In this document: piece after piece, positions 56,533 to 64,000 of the stretch
How the letters are laid out: each line of letters opens with the position of its first letter
How positions within the stretch are numbered: position 1 is the stretch's first letter
Assembly (NCBI RefSeq): GCF_003010955.1
Contig: NZ_PGGO01000017.1
Location: 1-64,000, forward strand
Direction of reading: 5' to 3'
Origin: Phyllobacterium brassicacearum
GTDB taxonomy: Bacteria > Pseudomonadota > Alphaproteobacteria > Rhizobiales > Rhizobiaceae
Length of the DNA stretch: 64,000 nucleotides
The notes under the pieces: generated by a model
Database searches by the model: none
What the model was told of the DNA's origin: nothing
Seen by the model: the letters and a program-made list of their open reading frames with translations, nothing else
Translations under genes and position numbers: made by a program

Positions 56533-57030
56533 TCACGCGTCACGCGGTTCGACGGTCAAAGACCGTCGCGTCCGCTGATCCCGGGCAATCTGCCGAAGCA
56601 TGCTTTGGCTGGCCGCGATCATCTCGAAAAGAAAGGCGATCAACGCAAGGCCCAGCGACACTACTGCACCTGAAAAGAGCCAATACAATACGTGTTCGCG
56701 AAAGCCGCTACGTCCGATCGCGCCTCCCAGCAGCGAGATAATCGCCAAACATGTAAAAACGCCGGCGCTGGTGCCCAAGAGCACAGCGATTTCGAGCGCA
56801 AGGGTACGAATACGCAGATAATTCAACTGAGCGAAGCGATCCTCGTTGATCTCATGCTCTTTTTCGATCAGGTCAGATATTGCATTCACACGATCAGATA
56901 TTCTGGAGAGCCGAGACACAAACGCATTGAGGAAACCGGCCGTGCCAGCGAGCAGAAAAACCGGCGTCAGCGCTGTTTCAAGTGTGTTTACGATCGAAAC
57001 GATAACGGGTGACGATGTTGCGTCGAGCAT
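56533..57030 (-). CDS. DUF2721 membrane protein
   Basis: A 165-aa integral membrane protein with three hydrophobic segments (LTPVFLLAGTAGFLNAFVSR, IAVLLGTSAGVFTCLAIISL, LFSGAVVSLGLALIAFLFEM). The RLSRISDRVNAI stretch after helix 1 is the DUF2721 signature. The function is unknown; homologues are widespread small membrane proteins. It is convergent with the acyl-CoA synthetase, 5 bp away. Confidence 0.8.
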   Translation of the reverse strand: MLDATSSPVIVSIVNTLETALTPVFLLAGTAGFLNAFVSRLSRISDRVNAISDLIEKEHEINEDRFAQLNYLRIRTLALEIAVLLGTSAGVFTCLAIISLLGGAIGRSGFREHVLYWLFSGAVVSLGLALIAFLFEMIAASQSMLRQIARDQRTRRSLTVEPRDA

Positions 57031-57233
57031 TACTATTTTTCTCCATAAGGCTTCGTTTGGTGCAGCTCGCCGGTCATGGCCATAATAGGTGTCCCAAAAC
57101 CTAACAATTCCGACAGAAACCCATCATCGGCATTTAGAAGCCGGCCTGAGACTTAGCGCTAGCCCGAGCTTTGTGTTAGATGGAAGGCCCGCCAGGCGAA
57201 AATGGCGGACGCGAAGCTGGGGAAATCCGACAA

Positions 57234-57668
57234 ATGAAAATCCTAAAGATAATCGCCATGGCGGTTCTGGTATCAAGCTGTGCAGGTATGGGACAGCCGG
57301 TTGCTATGACAGGCGATTTTGGCCCCCAGACACTAACCCTTATCAATTCCTACAGGACGAGCCATGGCCTGCCTCCCCTGGCCGCCAACGGCACGTTGAA
57401 AGCCTTGGCACGGCAACATAGCCGGTCCCAGGCAGCCCGGACAACCATCAGCCACGACGGCTTCCGCCAGAGATCGGCCCAAGCTAAAGCTGCCGGGCTC
57501 AGTGGAATATGTACAGAAAACGTTGCCTTTAGATATAAGAATGCACAGCATCTTTTTTCAGGATGGAGGAATTCCGCGGGCCATAACACGAACTTGCTTC
57601 GGCCTAACATGCGATACGCAGGAGTTTCTGTCGTCGGGGCTTACGCTACTTTCTTCGCCTGTGGATAG
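57234..57668 (+). CDS. CAP-domain (SCP-like) lipoprotein
   Basis: A 144-aa exported lipoprotein (lipobox LVSSC, C16) with one CAP domain. The domain starts LINSYRTSHGLPPLAANGTL, and the CAP cavity residues are visible in LARQHSRSQA, SHDGF, ENVAFRY and WRNSAGHNTNLL. Bacterial CAP proteins are often secreted and of unknown activity. The start at 57234 follows a GGGGAAA site; an upstream frame to 57180 lacks one. It is monocistronic. Confidence 0.87.
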   Translation: MKILKIIAMAVLVSSCAGMGQPVAMTGDFGPQTLTLINSYRTSHGLPPLAANGTLKALARQHSRSQAARTTISHDGFRQRSAQAKAAGLSGICTENVAFRYKNAQHLFSGWRNSAGHNTNLLRPNMRYAGVSVVGAYATFFACG

Positions 57669-57764
57669 CGCCCCGTTACCGTTCAGCGCGAAAGCGTTTG
57701 TCACCTTCCCATTGGTTCCATTCGCTTTGAACAAATCGAACCAAAATGGTCCTTAAAGGTTGTT

Positions 57765-58112
57765 TTAAGAGCAGCCTTTATTGACGAAGAATTTCTCCAC
57801 GGCTTTAAGCGCGTCGCCTGAATATTCCTTGGGATTAAGGTCAGCGATCAGATCGGGAAGCACAAAATTGGTGTTTGGTTGATCAATGTATTCTTGGAGA
57901 AGTGTGCAATTCTTGTTCTCGTGGGCAATGCGCAGAGCGATAGCTTCGACGAACCCGACGCAATATCCGTGGTTCAACGGGTTGCTTGCGTCTTTGCACA
58001 TTGCCTGAAGTTTGGCGAAAGTCGGCTCTTCAGCGAGCACAGGGCTGCTGAAGCACGAGCAAATCAAGATTGCGGACAGGGCATTGACCGTCGGAAATCG
58101 CAGCTTTTTCAT
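57765..58112 (-). CDS. Rap1a/Tai-like exported protein
   Basis: A 115-aa protein with a signal peptide (NALSAILICSCFSSPVLA) and a compact helical domain with LQAMCKDASN, GYCVGFVEAIALR and CTLLQEYI. The Met-Cys/Cys-Gly-Phe spacing resembles the Rap1a/Tai4 family of type VI immunity proteins, which are also found as stand-alone exported proteins. A GGGAGC site supports the start at 58112. No type VI effector is adjacent, so an immunity role is not supported here. It follows the 162-aa gene by 99 bp. Confidence 0.65.
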   Translation of the reverse strand: MKKLRFPTVNALSAILICSCFSSPVLAEEPTFAKLQAMCKDASNPLNHGYCVGFVEAIALRIAHENKNCTLLQEYIDQPNTNFVLPDLIADLNPKEYSGDALKAVEKFFVNKGCS

Positions 58113-58211
58113 GAAAACGTGCTCCCTAGGTGGCAATCGTTCGAGTTTTCGCCGTTTCTGGCTCCTGCGTACTTTTTGTCCGAGTCTGATCTTGCGATGT
58201 CTTGGCCGAAT

Positions 58212-58700
58212 TCACACCTTGTCCGAACCCCAGTTCAGGAAGAAGCCAACGTCCCCCGGCATTCCACCAGGGAAGGTGATGATCATTGCCTTCAGCTTGA
58301 AGCCCTGCGGCTTGCCGAATTGCTGGTAGCGATCATAGAATTCCTTTGCCTTGCCCTGGAGCGTGTCCGGCCAGCTTCTGTCTCCGCTGTTTATCGCGCG
58401 GCCGCTGTCTGAACACAGATCCGATGAAAAGCTGTAGACCATGGCCTCAAATTTCCCTGCCTGGACCGCATTGGCCACCTGCCGCCTGACCGCCAAAATA
58501 TCTGCTTCGCTGACGTGATTCTTGAGAAAATCTTCAGCGAAATCGGCGACCTTTCGCTCCTGGGCTGCCTTTGCTTTTTCCTGCTTTTGAGTTTCTTCCA
58601 TCTCCCGCTGAATGACTTCCTTACGAAGGTCCTTTGCGCTTGGAGGCGTCGCATTCACATCAAAGTCCTTTTTTTCCGGCATCTCATTGATCCACTTCAT
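58212..58700 (-). CDS. Hypothetical protein downstream of PPK2
   Basis: A 162-aa protein I do not recognise. Residues 1-60 are charged and helical (DLRKEVIQREMEETQKQEKA), followed by DFLKNHVSEADILAVRRQVA and a C-terminal region ending AMIITFPGGMPGDVGFFLNW. There is no signal peptide or membrane segment, so it is probably cytoplasmic. It follows the PPK2 gene by 30 bp on the same strand and is probably cotranscribed; the start (58700 or 58682) is uncertain. Confidence 0.6.
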   Translation of the reverse strand: MKWINEMPEKKDFDVNATPPSAKDLRKEVIQREMEETQKQEKAKAAQERKVADFAEDFLKNHVSEADILAVRRQVANAVQAGKFEAMVYSFSSDLCSDSGRAINSGDRSWPDTLQGKAKEFYDRYQQFGKPQGFKLKAMIITFPGGMPGDVGFFLNWGSDKV

Positions 58701-58730
58701 AAAAAGGGTGAAGTCCCAAACTTCCGAGCT

Positions 58731-59558
58731 TCAAAACACGTCTGGCACAACGTTTAGGGTGGCATCTGACTCGACGAAGTCGTCTGGACGCTTTTGCCGC
58801 TTGCCAAACTTCGGTTCATCGAACTTGACCCGCTCGTACGGGATCGACTGGAGTATATGCGATATACAGTTAATGCGCGCCCGCTTCTTGTCGTCTGACG
58901 GCACGATCCACCACGGCGCGTATTGACTGTCAGTCATCCTGAACATTTCGTCATAAGCCCGCGTATAATCCCACCAGCGTTGATACGATGTGATATCCAT
59001 CGGACTGAGTTTCCATTGCCGTACAGGGTCGTCAGTGCGCCGGTGGAACCGACGTTCTTGCTCTTCCTCGCTGACGGTGAGGAAATACTTCAGTAGTATG
59101 ATCCCGCTTTCTACCATTGCCGCTTCAAAGCGCGGTGCAAGTTCGAGAAAGCGCTTCGCTTTCTTCTCGGTACAGAAACCCATCACTCGATCCACGCCTG
59201 CGCGATTATACCAGCTCCTGTCGAAAATCACGATCTCGCCCGCAGCGGGTAAATATCCAATGTATCGCTGCATGTAGATTTGTGATTTCTCTCGATCAGT
59301 CGGCGCCGGCAACGCGATGACGCGGAAAACCCGTGGACTGACACGTTCCGTGATCCGCTTGATCATGCCACCCTTTCCGGCGGCATCACGGCCCTCGAAC
59401 ACAATCACGATGCGTGCGCCTGATTTCTTAACCCACGCCTGCAGATATGCTAGCTCTATCTGTAGTCTTGCCAGTTCCTTCTCATAACGCCCTGAATCGC
59501 TTTTTTTGCCGCCGTCCTGAGTTGCTTCCTGCAACTTGTCATTCTTCTTATTCATCAT
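58731..59558 (-). CDS. ppk2: Polyphosphate kinase 2
   Basis: Transfers phosphate between polyphosphate and nucleotides. The 275-aa one-domain protein has Walker A IVIVFEGRDAAGKGGMIKRI, Walker B EIVIFDRSWYNRAGVDRVMG, and the lid-like DPVRQWKLSPMD. A GGAGG site sets the start at the first of two ATGs (59558). Class I PPK2 enzymes of this length phosphorylate nucleoside diphosphates. It begins an operon with the 162-aa protein and perhaps the Rap1a-like gene. Confidence 0.94.
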   Translation of the reverse strand: MMNKKNDKLQEATQDGGKKSDSGRYEKELARLQIELAYLQAWVKKSGARIVIVFEGRDAAGKGGMIKRITERVSPRVFRVIALPAPTDREKSQIYMQRYIGYLPAAGEIVIFDRSWYNRAGVDRVMGFCTEKKAKRFLELAPRFEAAMVESGIILLKYFLTVSEEEQERRFHRRTDDPVRQWKLSPMDITSYQRWWDYTRAYDEMFRMTDSQYAPWWIVPSDDKKRARINCISHILQSIPYERVKFDEPKFGKRQKRPDDFVESDATLNVVPDVF

Positions 59559-59838
59559 CCAATCCTCCGCGACGCTGGTTCTCTGCTGCTGACAACTCAA
59601 TAATTTTGGCGCCGAAATCGCTGCGTCCCCAGTACCGGGCAGGACCGAACAAGACGTAGGCTGTCGGCGCAGTTATGGCATAAGGGCCCTGTCCCAGGGA
59701 CGTGCGAATAGCGGCTGTGTGGTACCAATGTTCCGTCGATACTAGCGCGCGAGGACCTGGCGCGCCCGTAGCATCGTGTAAGATACATCGCAGATGTCAA
59801 TCTGTGAGCGCTTGCACTCTTGCAGCAACAGTTTGCAG

Positions 59839-61611
59839 TCAGTTCTCTGGAATCGAAAGGCCCGCTTGGGCCAGGCCCTCGATGAAATGCAATTGGTCTT
59901 CGGGGCGCCGGATCCGCGCTGCTACTTCATGCCGAATGTTCTCGAGAATGGTGGGTGCGTGGGTCTCGAGCCATAGCCGTTCGACATCGGCTTCTTGCAT
60001 TCTGCCAAGCTTGCCGAGTATCGCCATCAGGATGACATGATAAATCGGATTAGCACGCAGGTCGGACAACTGGGCCCATCGCTCGGCTGTCGTGTAATCC
60101 TTTGCAACATAAGCGCAGACGGCCAGCGCCGCCTCGAAATATCCGGGTGGAGCTGGATTGCGCGAAACGGCCGACGATACGAGTTTGCAACCAGGCTCCC
60201 ACTCCCCCGACAAGGCGAGCCGGAATCCATATTCACCTGAGAGCTCGGTGTCATTGGGATTGATCGCTAACGCACGTGCACCTACCTCCAGGGCCGCATC
60301 GACGTCGCCGCGGAAGAAATAAACAAGCATTGAGGATTGAAGCGCTCGGACGTTTTGAGGGTCGAGCTCAACGGCGCGCCGTGACGCCTCAGCGGCGCGG
60401 TCAAGTGAGGTCGGCGACGACGAATTCAAACGGTATCGGAAGCGGAACTCATCGAGATATGTGAGAGATAGAAGTGCCCAGGCGGTCGCATAGCCAGGGA
60501 ATCGCTCAACGGCCCGTTTCAGGCAACTCTGAACAGAGGAATGCGAACGCGGCTCGAGTCTGGCTCGATAGCCATAATAGGCCAATGTGCATGCATATGC
60601 CTCCCAGTCATCGGGCGGCGATTGTGACAGGCGAGAGGCATCCGTTTGAAAAATTATGCCGTAGGGTTGCGCCAGTGCTGTAGCCACGCCTTGCGCAATG
60701 TCTGCCTCAAGCTCCAGCACGTTACGGACCTGGACGATTTTGTCGTAGTGGTTTGTCCAGATAACCGACCCGTCGGTGCGGTCCAAGAGGCGGGCGCTAA
60801 TACGAAGCTTCTCTCCCTCTACGCGGACACGTCCTTCCAAGACATAAGGCAGTCGGGCGGTCACCGGGGCAGGCACTTCGCTTGAAACACTGGACGAGCG
60901 ACCAGCAATTACGACGATCTCCTTGAACTTCGCGAGTTGGCCGATGACTTCGTCAGTCAATCCTCGGGCGATGATCGCCGATCGCTCCGTTCCGGAGAGG
61001 TCCACGAATGGATCGACCACCAATTTCGGCACATTGGGTCCTGTGTGGCCGACATTGTGTGCACTGGCGGTCTGCACGTCATGCTTCCAGCTCGTGCCAA
61101 GCAAGTAGCCTCCAACAAGAAACGCAAGACTTGTGAAAACCGCAGCTGCTAGAGCCAACCACAGCCAAGGTGGTGTGGACTCCCAAATCGTCGGTGAGTT
61201 TCTTGGTGCAAGAGCAGTATTGGGCTGCGTAGCCTCGGTCGACCGTGAGAAAACCGGCACATAACCGCCTTTGGGCATGGTTATGACAATCGGATCATGC
61301 TGGCCTGCGACAAGGTAGTAATGTTCGAGCCCACGCCGGATTAGACCAGCTTGGATTCGCACTACCGGGTCCAATTGCGCGTCAAACGACGCATCTCTCC
61401 CGAAAACTTCAATTGCGATCGAGTAAGCTTTAATTCGGTCTGCACGACCAGCTATTGCTTCCCCGATAACATAGGCCAGGAATTTCCTTGCCCGATCAGG
61501 TACGTCGAATTCTGCACTCGATCGAATTCGATCGAGTTGCGCAAGAATGTCAGCATCTGTGAGTGGAGTTTGCGACTCCAACCATGCCCTGCTTTGAACA
61601 ACGGCTACCAC
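59839..61611 (-). CDS. Membrane protein with N-terminal regulator-like domain and TPR-like repeats
   Basis: A 590-aa protein of the type often annotated adenylate cyclase-like in rhizobia. The N-terminal domain has the conserved pattern RARKFLAYVIGEAIAGRADR, IKAYSIAIEVFGRDASFDAQ and DPVVRIQAGLIRRGL, which suggests nucleic-acid binding. One TM helix (WLALAAAVFTSLAFLVGGYL, near 150-170) follows, then a TolB-N-like domain with VVIAGRSSSVSSEVP and VIWTNHYDKIV. The C-terminal half carries TPR-like helices. There is no GGDEF or cyclase catalytic domain. The start is GTG at 61611 after GGGGGGAAC. It may be a CadC-like sensor-regulator; targets are unknown. Confidence 0.75.
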   Translation of the reverse strand: MVAVVQSRAWLESQTPLTDADILAQLDRIRSSAEFDVPDRARKFLAYVIGEAIAGRADRIKAYSIAIEVFGRDASFDAQLDPVVRIQAGLIRRGLEHYYLVAGQHDPIVITMPKGGYVPVFSRSTEATQPNTALAPRNSPTIWESTPPWLWLALAAAVFTSLAFLVGGYLLGTSWKHDVQTASAHNVGHTGPNVPKLVVDPFVDLSGTERSAIIARGLTDEVIGQLAKFKEIVVIAGRSSSVSSEVPAPVTARLPYVLEGRVRVEGEKLRISARLLDRTDGSVIWTNHYDKIVQVRNVLELEADIAQGVATALAQPYGIIFQTDASRLSQSPPDDWEAYACTLAYYGYRARLEPRSHSSVQSCLKRAVERFPGYATAWALLSLTYLDEFRFRYRLNSSSPTSLDRAAEASRRAVELDPQNVRALQSSMLVYFFRGDVDAALEVGARALAINPNDTELSGEYGFRLALSGEWEPGCKLVSSAVSRNPAPPGYFEAALAVCAYVAKDYTTAERWAQLSDLRANPIYHVILMAILGKLGRMQEADVERLWLETHAPTILENIRHEVAARIRRPEDQLHFIEGLAQAGLSIPEN

Positions 61612-61759
61612 GTCGTTCCCCCCACAGGCAGCGACGGGCGCTTTTCGCCTCGCTCCTCCCGTACAATACAGTATTTTACGCCCCTTCGGGACGACAACGC
61701 AATATCATTGGTTCAACTCGGATTGCCGCGGCTGAAGGGTCTTTCAAACAGAGAATCGA

Positions 61760-62044
61760 ATGAAAACGCGTGCTGGACATATCGTTGAGGAAGATGGACT
61801 AGCTGCGGCTCAACGCAGGTTCCCTGCAAGCTCATTGCGGATTCGGCAGCTCCTCGTTAGCAACGAAACCTTTCGAGAACTATGCAGTGATCTTGCGGCC
61901 GCTGAACGCACGTTGGCGACGGTTGAGCAACTACCGGCTCACATCCGCAATGAACGCCGCGCCGAATTTACGGAAATGGCCGACAGTCTCGCAGCCGAAA
62001 TCAAGGTAGCACTCTCTCACCCGCAGAATCCAAATACTGAATAA
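61760..62044 (+). CDS. Hypothetical 94-aa protein
   Basis: A small cytoplasmic protein I do not recognise. It has a helical pattern of charged residues (AERTLATVEQLPAHIRNERR) and no signal peptide or TM segment. The Shine-Dalgarno site is weak. It is divergent from the large regulator-like gene 148 bp away. The codon use looks coding, but the call is only moderate. Confidence 0.5.
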   Translation: MKTRAGHIVEEDGLAAAQRRFPASSLRIRQLLVSNETFRELCSDLAAAERTLATVEQLPAHIRNERRAEFTEMADSLAAEIKVALSHPQNPNTE

Positions 62045-62422
62045 CGCGGGACAAGTCTTATGGAAAAGAAGATGGGGGCACATGAGGTCAACGGCCATCA
62101 GGCGAAACGTAGTAACCAGAAACGGACTTTGTCAGGGTTGAGCGAGCACTGGAAAAAACCATGCGCATCAGAGAACTCCAAGAAATCAGATATCAGGACG
62201 GACTTTCCGAGTTGAGGATGGCCGGTCTGGATTCCTTCGAACGATATACGTGCGTCTACATCTCAATCGGCGACCCGGAGCGATTTCTGAGCGCAATCAA
62301 GAATGCTCTGCGAAGCGCCGACGGAAAACCATTCGCACTGGATGCGTTGGATTAGTCCGCGTTTGGAACTATCGTCGTGTTGATCAGGAGCTAAGCGGAA
62401 CAACGTTCGGAGGTGGGGTCCA
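62045..62422 (+). other. Short-ORF region with no confident gene
   Basis: Two small frames are present: 62060-62215 (51 aa, basic, MEKKMGAHEVNG...) and 62161-62355 (64 aa, MRIRELQEIRYQDGLSELRM...), overlapping in different frames. Neither has a clear ribosome site or family. At most one could be a real small protein. I see no RNA gene or repeat in the stretch. Confidence 0.3.
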
Positions 62423-62746
62423 ATGGAATCCAGTCAAATGAGGCGCGCATTCTTTTCTGCGCTCGTTCAACAGTTTCGTGTCGTCTGGCCCATCTTGTCT
62501 GGCGTGCTACTCGTCATGGTTGGATGTGGACTGATAATCGGGCAGATAGAAGATTGGCGATTGCTCGATGCTCTTTATTTCACATTCGTCACCGGTCTTA
62601 CGATTGGTTACGGCGACCTGACGCCGGAACACCACTCATCTCGTGTGCTCGCCATCCTGATTGGCTTTGCTGGAATTGTATTGACCGGCCTCGTCGCAGC
62701 GATGAGCGTACAGGCCCTGAGAGCGACAGACGAAAATCATGGGTGA
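62423..62746 (+). CDS. Two-helix potassium channel (ion_trans_2)
   Basis: A 107-aa pore protein. Helix 1 is VVWPILSGVLLVMVGCGLII, the pore loop carries the K+ selectivity filter TIGYGDL, and helix 2 is AILIGFAGIVLTGLVAAMSV. It lacks an RCK or other gating domain, so it resembles a minimal KcsA-like channel, probably a tetramer. A GGAGG lies upstream of the ATG; 62438 is an alternative. It is 91 bp upstream of the cation antiporter gene on the same strand. Confidence 0.87.
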   Translation: MESSQMRRAFFSALVQQFRVVWPILSGVLLVMVGCGLIIGQIEDWRLLDALYFTFVTGLTIGYGDLTPEHHSSRVLAILIGFAGIVLTGLVAAMSVQALRATDENHG

Positions 62747-62837
62747 TTCAGGGAAATGTCAAATACAGGTTGTTGATTGGAACCATCAGGTGACTTGAGG
62801 GCCCAAGGCCCGCCCATTGCGAGAAGGGGCTTTGTCC

Positions 62838-63932
62838 ATGAGTCTTTTATTGGAAGAGATCCGCCACAACCGCGTACTTTGGCTACTGGTTTTCATACCT
62901 GCAGTGTTCGCCGTCAAGGGGATTGAGCCCGAGGCGCATACTCTGCTTTTTGTGCTTGCGCTCCTGGCGATAGTACCCCTTGCCACTTTGCTGAGCCACG
63001 CCACTGAGTCCGTCGCTTCCAAGACAGGCGATACAGTTGGAGGCCTTCTTAACGCCACGTTGGGCAACTTGACCGAACTCATCATTGCGCTGACGGCGTT
63101 GCGTGCCGGGCAATACACGTTGGTAAAGGCTTCCGTTGCCGGAGCAATTGTCACTAACACGCTATTCTTGTTGGGAGCGTCGTTCCTGCTTGGGGGGTTG
63201 AGGTACCACATTCAGGACTACAATCGCACCAATGCCCGTTTCCAAACCAGCCTCCTCTTTTTGGCTACGGTCGCATTGCTGATACCATCGGCAGTTGCTG
63301 CGCCTGATTTCGTCGAGGGGGCGACCTTCATGCATCAACTGAGTGTGGGTCTCTCGGTGTTGCTCATCGTCGCATACGGATTGGGCCTGGTATCCTCACT
63401 CAAGACACATCGCGAGCTCTTCGGCAGCACCGAAGAGCTCGTTTCTGATGATGCGCCATGGCCGATGGGTCTGGCGCTCTCGACATTGGCTGGTGTAACA
63501 GTCCTCGTGGCACTGGTGAGCGAGGTGTTCGTCGAGTCGGTGCAGCAGGCCGCAGTGGCGTTCGGGATGACGCCAGCATTCGTCGGTTTTATTGTCGTAG
63601 CGCTGGTCGGCGGTGCAGCTGAGATGGCTTCGGCTTTTTCCGGTGCGCGCAAGAACCGGCTGGACCTGAGTGTCGGCATCGCCTTGGGTAGCGCAGCCCA
63701 GATCGCGCTGTTCGTCGCCCCAATGCTCGTGCTTGTTAGTTACGTACTTGGCCCAACGCCGATGGACCTGCAGTTTTGGCCAGGAGCTGTGATCATGGTG
63801 CTCATTTCCACAATGACTGTCCTTACAGTCACCAGCAGCGGCCATTCGACGTGGTTTGTCGGGGTGCTCCTGGTGATGGTTTATCTGATTTTTGCTATGA
63901 CACTTTACCTGTTGCCGCCGCGAATTCAGTAA
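62838..63932 (+). CDS. Ca2+/H+ antiporter (CaxA-type, CaCA family)
   Basis: A 364-aa membrane antiporter that exports Ca2+ or other cations for protons. It has 10-11 helices and the two alpha-repeat motifs: GNLTELIIALTALRAGQYTL in the first half and GGAAEMASAFSGARKNRLDL then VGIALGSAAQIALFV in the second. The start at 62838 is preceded by GAAGGGGC; the frame to 62817 adds seven residues. It lies with the K+ channel as a small ion-homeostasis pair at the right edge. Confidence 0.94.
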   Translation: MSLLLEEIRHNRVLWLLVFIPAVFAVKGIEPEAHTLLFVLALLAIVPLATLLSHATESVASKTGDTVGGLLNATLGNLTELIIALTALRAGQYTLVKASVAGAIVTNTLFLLGASFLLGGLRYHIQDYNRTNARFQTSLLFLATVALLIPSAVAAPDFVEGATFMHQLSVGLSVLLIVAYGLGLVSSLKTHRELFGSTEELVSDDAPWPMGLALSTLAGVTVLVALVSEVFVESVQQAAVAFGMTPAFVGFIVVALVGGAAEMASAFSGARKNRLDLSVGIALGSAAQIALFVAPMLVLVSYVLGPTPMDLQFWPGAVIMVLISTMTVLTVTSSGHSTWFVGVLLVMVYLIFAMTLYLLPPRIQ

Positions 63933-64000
63933 ACGCACGCAGTTATCTTCTGTCTCATGCACGATTGCAAATCGCATCGGACGGTGCAGACCGTGCTCTT

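Noticed and set aside
1-64000. tRNA, rRNA, CRISPR arrays, origins of replication
   Set aside because: No cloverleaf-like or rRNA stretches, no regularly spaced repeats, and no repABC/parAB or dnaA-type genes were noticed.

Overview
The window reads as a GC-rich alphaproteobacterial replicon segment, most likely from a member of Hyphomicrobiales (a Rhizobium/Phyllobacterium/Brucella-type organism). The pointers are a eukaryote-type glutamine synthetase II behind a sigma-54 promoter, a DUF930 protein, a long-adaptor adenylate-cyclase-like TPR protein, and a very high density of ABC importers with LysR/LacI/IclR regulators. I saw no rRNA, tRNA, CRISPR array or intact insertion sequence. The genus is inference only.

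Left end (1-8.5 kb): the 3' part of a relaxase (mobilisation protein) runs in from the left edge. A 0.7-kb gene-poor scar follows, then a copper module: CopA P-type ATPase behind a MerR-type promoter with a 19-bp spacer, then CueR. Next come glnII with its own sigma-54 promoter and, on the other strand, three small exported proteins (a 212-aa lipoprotein, a 44-aa lipoprotein, an L,D-transpeptidase) and an acyl-CoA thioesterase.

8.6-14.8 kb: a two-gene RND efflux operon (adaptor plus HAE1 pump, no outer-membrane channel gene), a TonB-like DUF930 protein, and an Ogt-type DNA methyltransferase.

14.8-33.8 kb is a catabolic import region. A GMC oxidoreductase lies behind a complete branched-chain-amino-acid-type ABC importer (SBP, LivG, LivF, LivH, LivM), with a divergent LysR gene. 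A run of ten same-strand genes (31.3 to 22.2 kb) then encodes an agmatinase/guanidinobutyrase-type ureohydrolase, a polar-amino-acid ABC importer without its own ATPase, a complete PotABCD-type importer, a nitrilase-family amidase and a FAD amine oxidoreductase. A divergent LysR-aminotransferase pair faces it across a perfect 17-bp palindrome. The simplest reading is uptake and stepwise breakdown of guanidino or polyamine compounds.

33.9-53 kb: gamma-glutamyltransferase and a glutathione transferase; a Ugp-type importer (SBP, two permeases, ATPase) with a TIM-barrel isomerase and an aldo/keto reductase; Tex; then a second carbohydrate importer operon with a Gfo/Idh/MocA dehydrogenase and a sugar isomerase, divergent from a LacI regulator. 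Two near-identical 12-bp operator candidates lie in front of the two divergent genes of the last locus.

53-64 kb: a tandem PPC-domain (DUF296) protein divergent from an IclR regulator and an acyl-CoA synthetase; a DUF2721 membrane protein; a CAP-domain lipoprotein; a PPK2 polyphosphate kinase followed by two small genes, one a Rap1a/Tai-like exported protein; a large membrane protein with an N-terminal regulator-like domain and TPR-like repeats; and finally a two-helix K+ channel and a CaxA-type Ca2+/H+ antiporter. Start codons were chosen on Shine-Dalgarno sites, signal peptides and 4-bp operon overlaps, and often differ from the longest possible reading frame.
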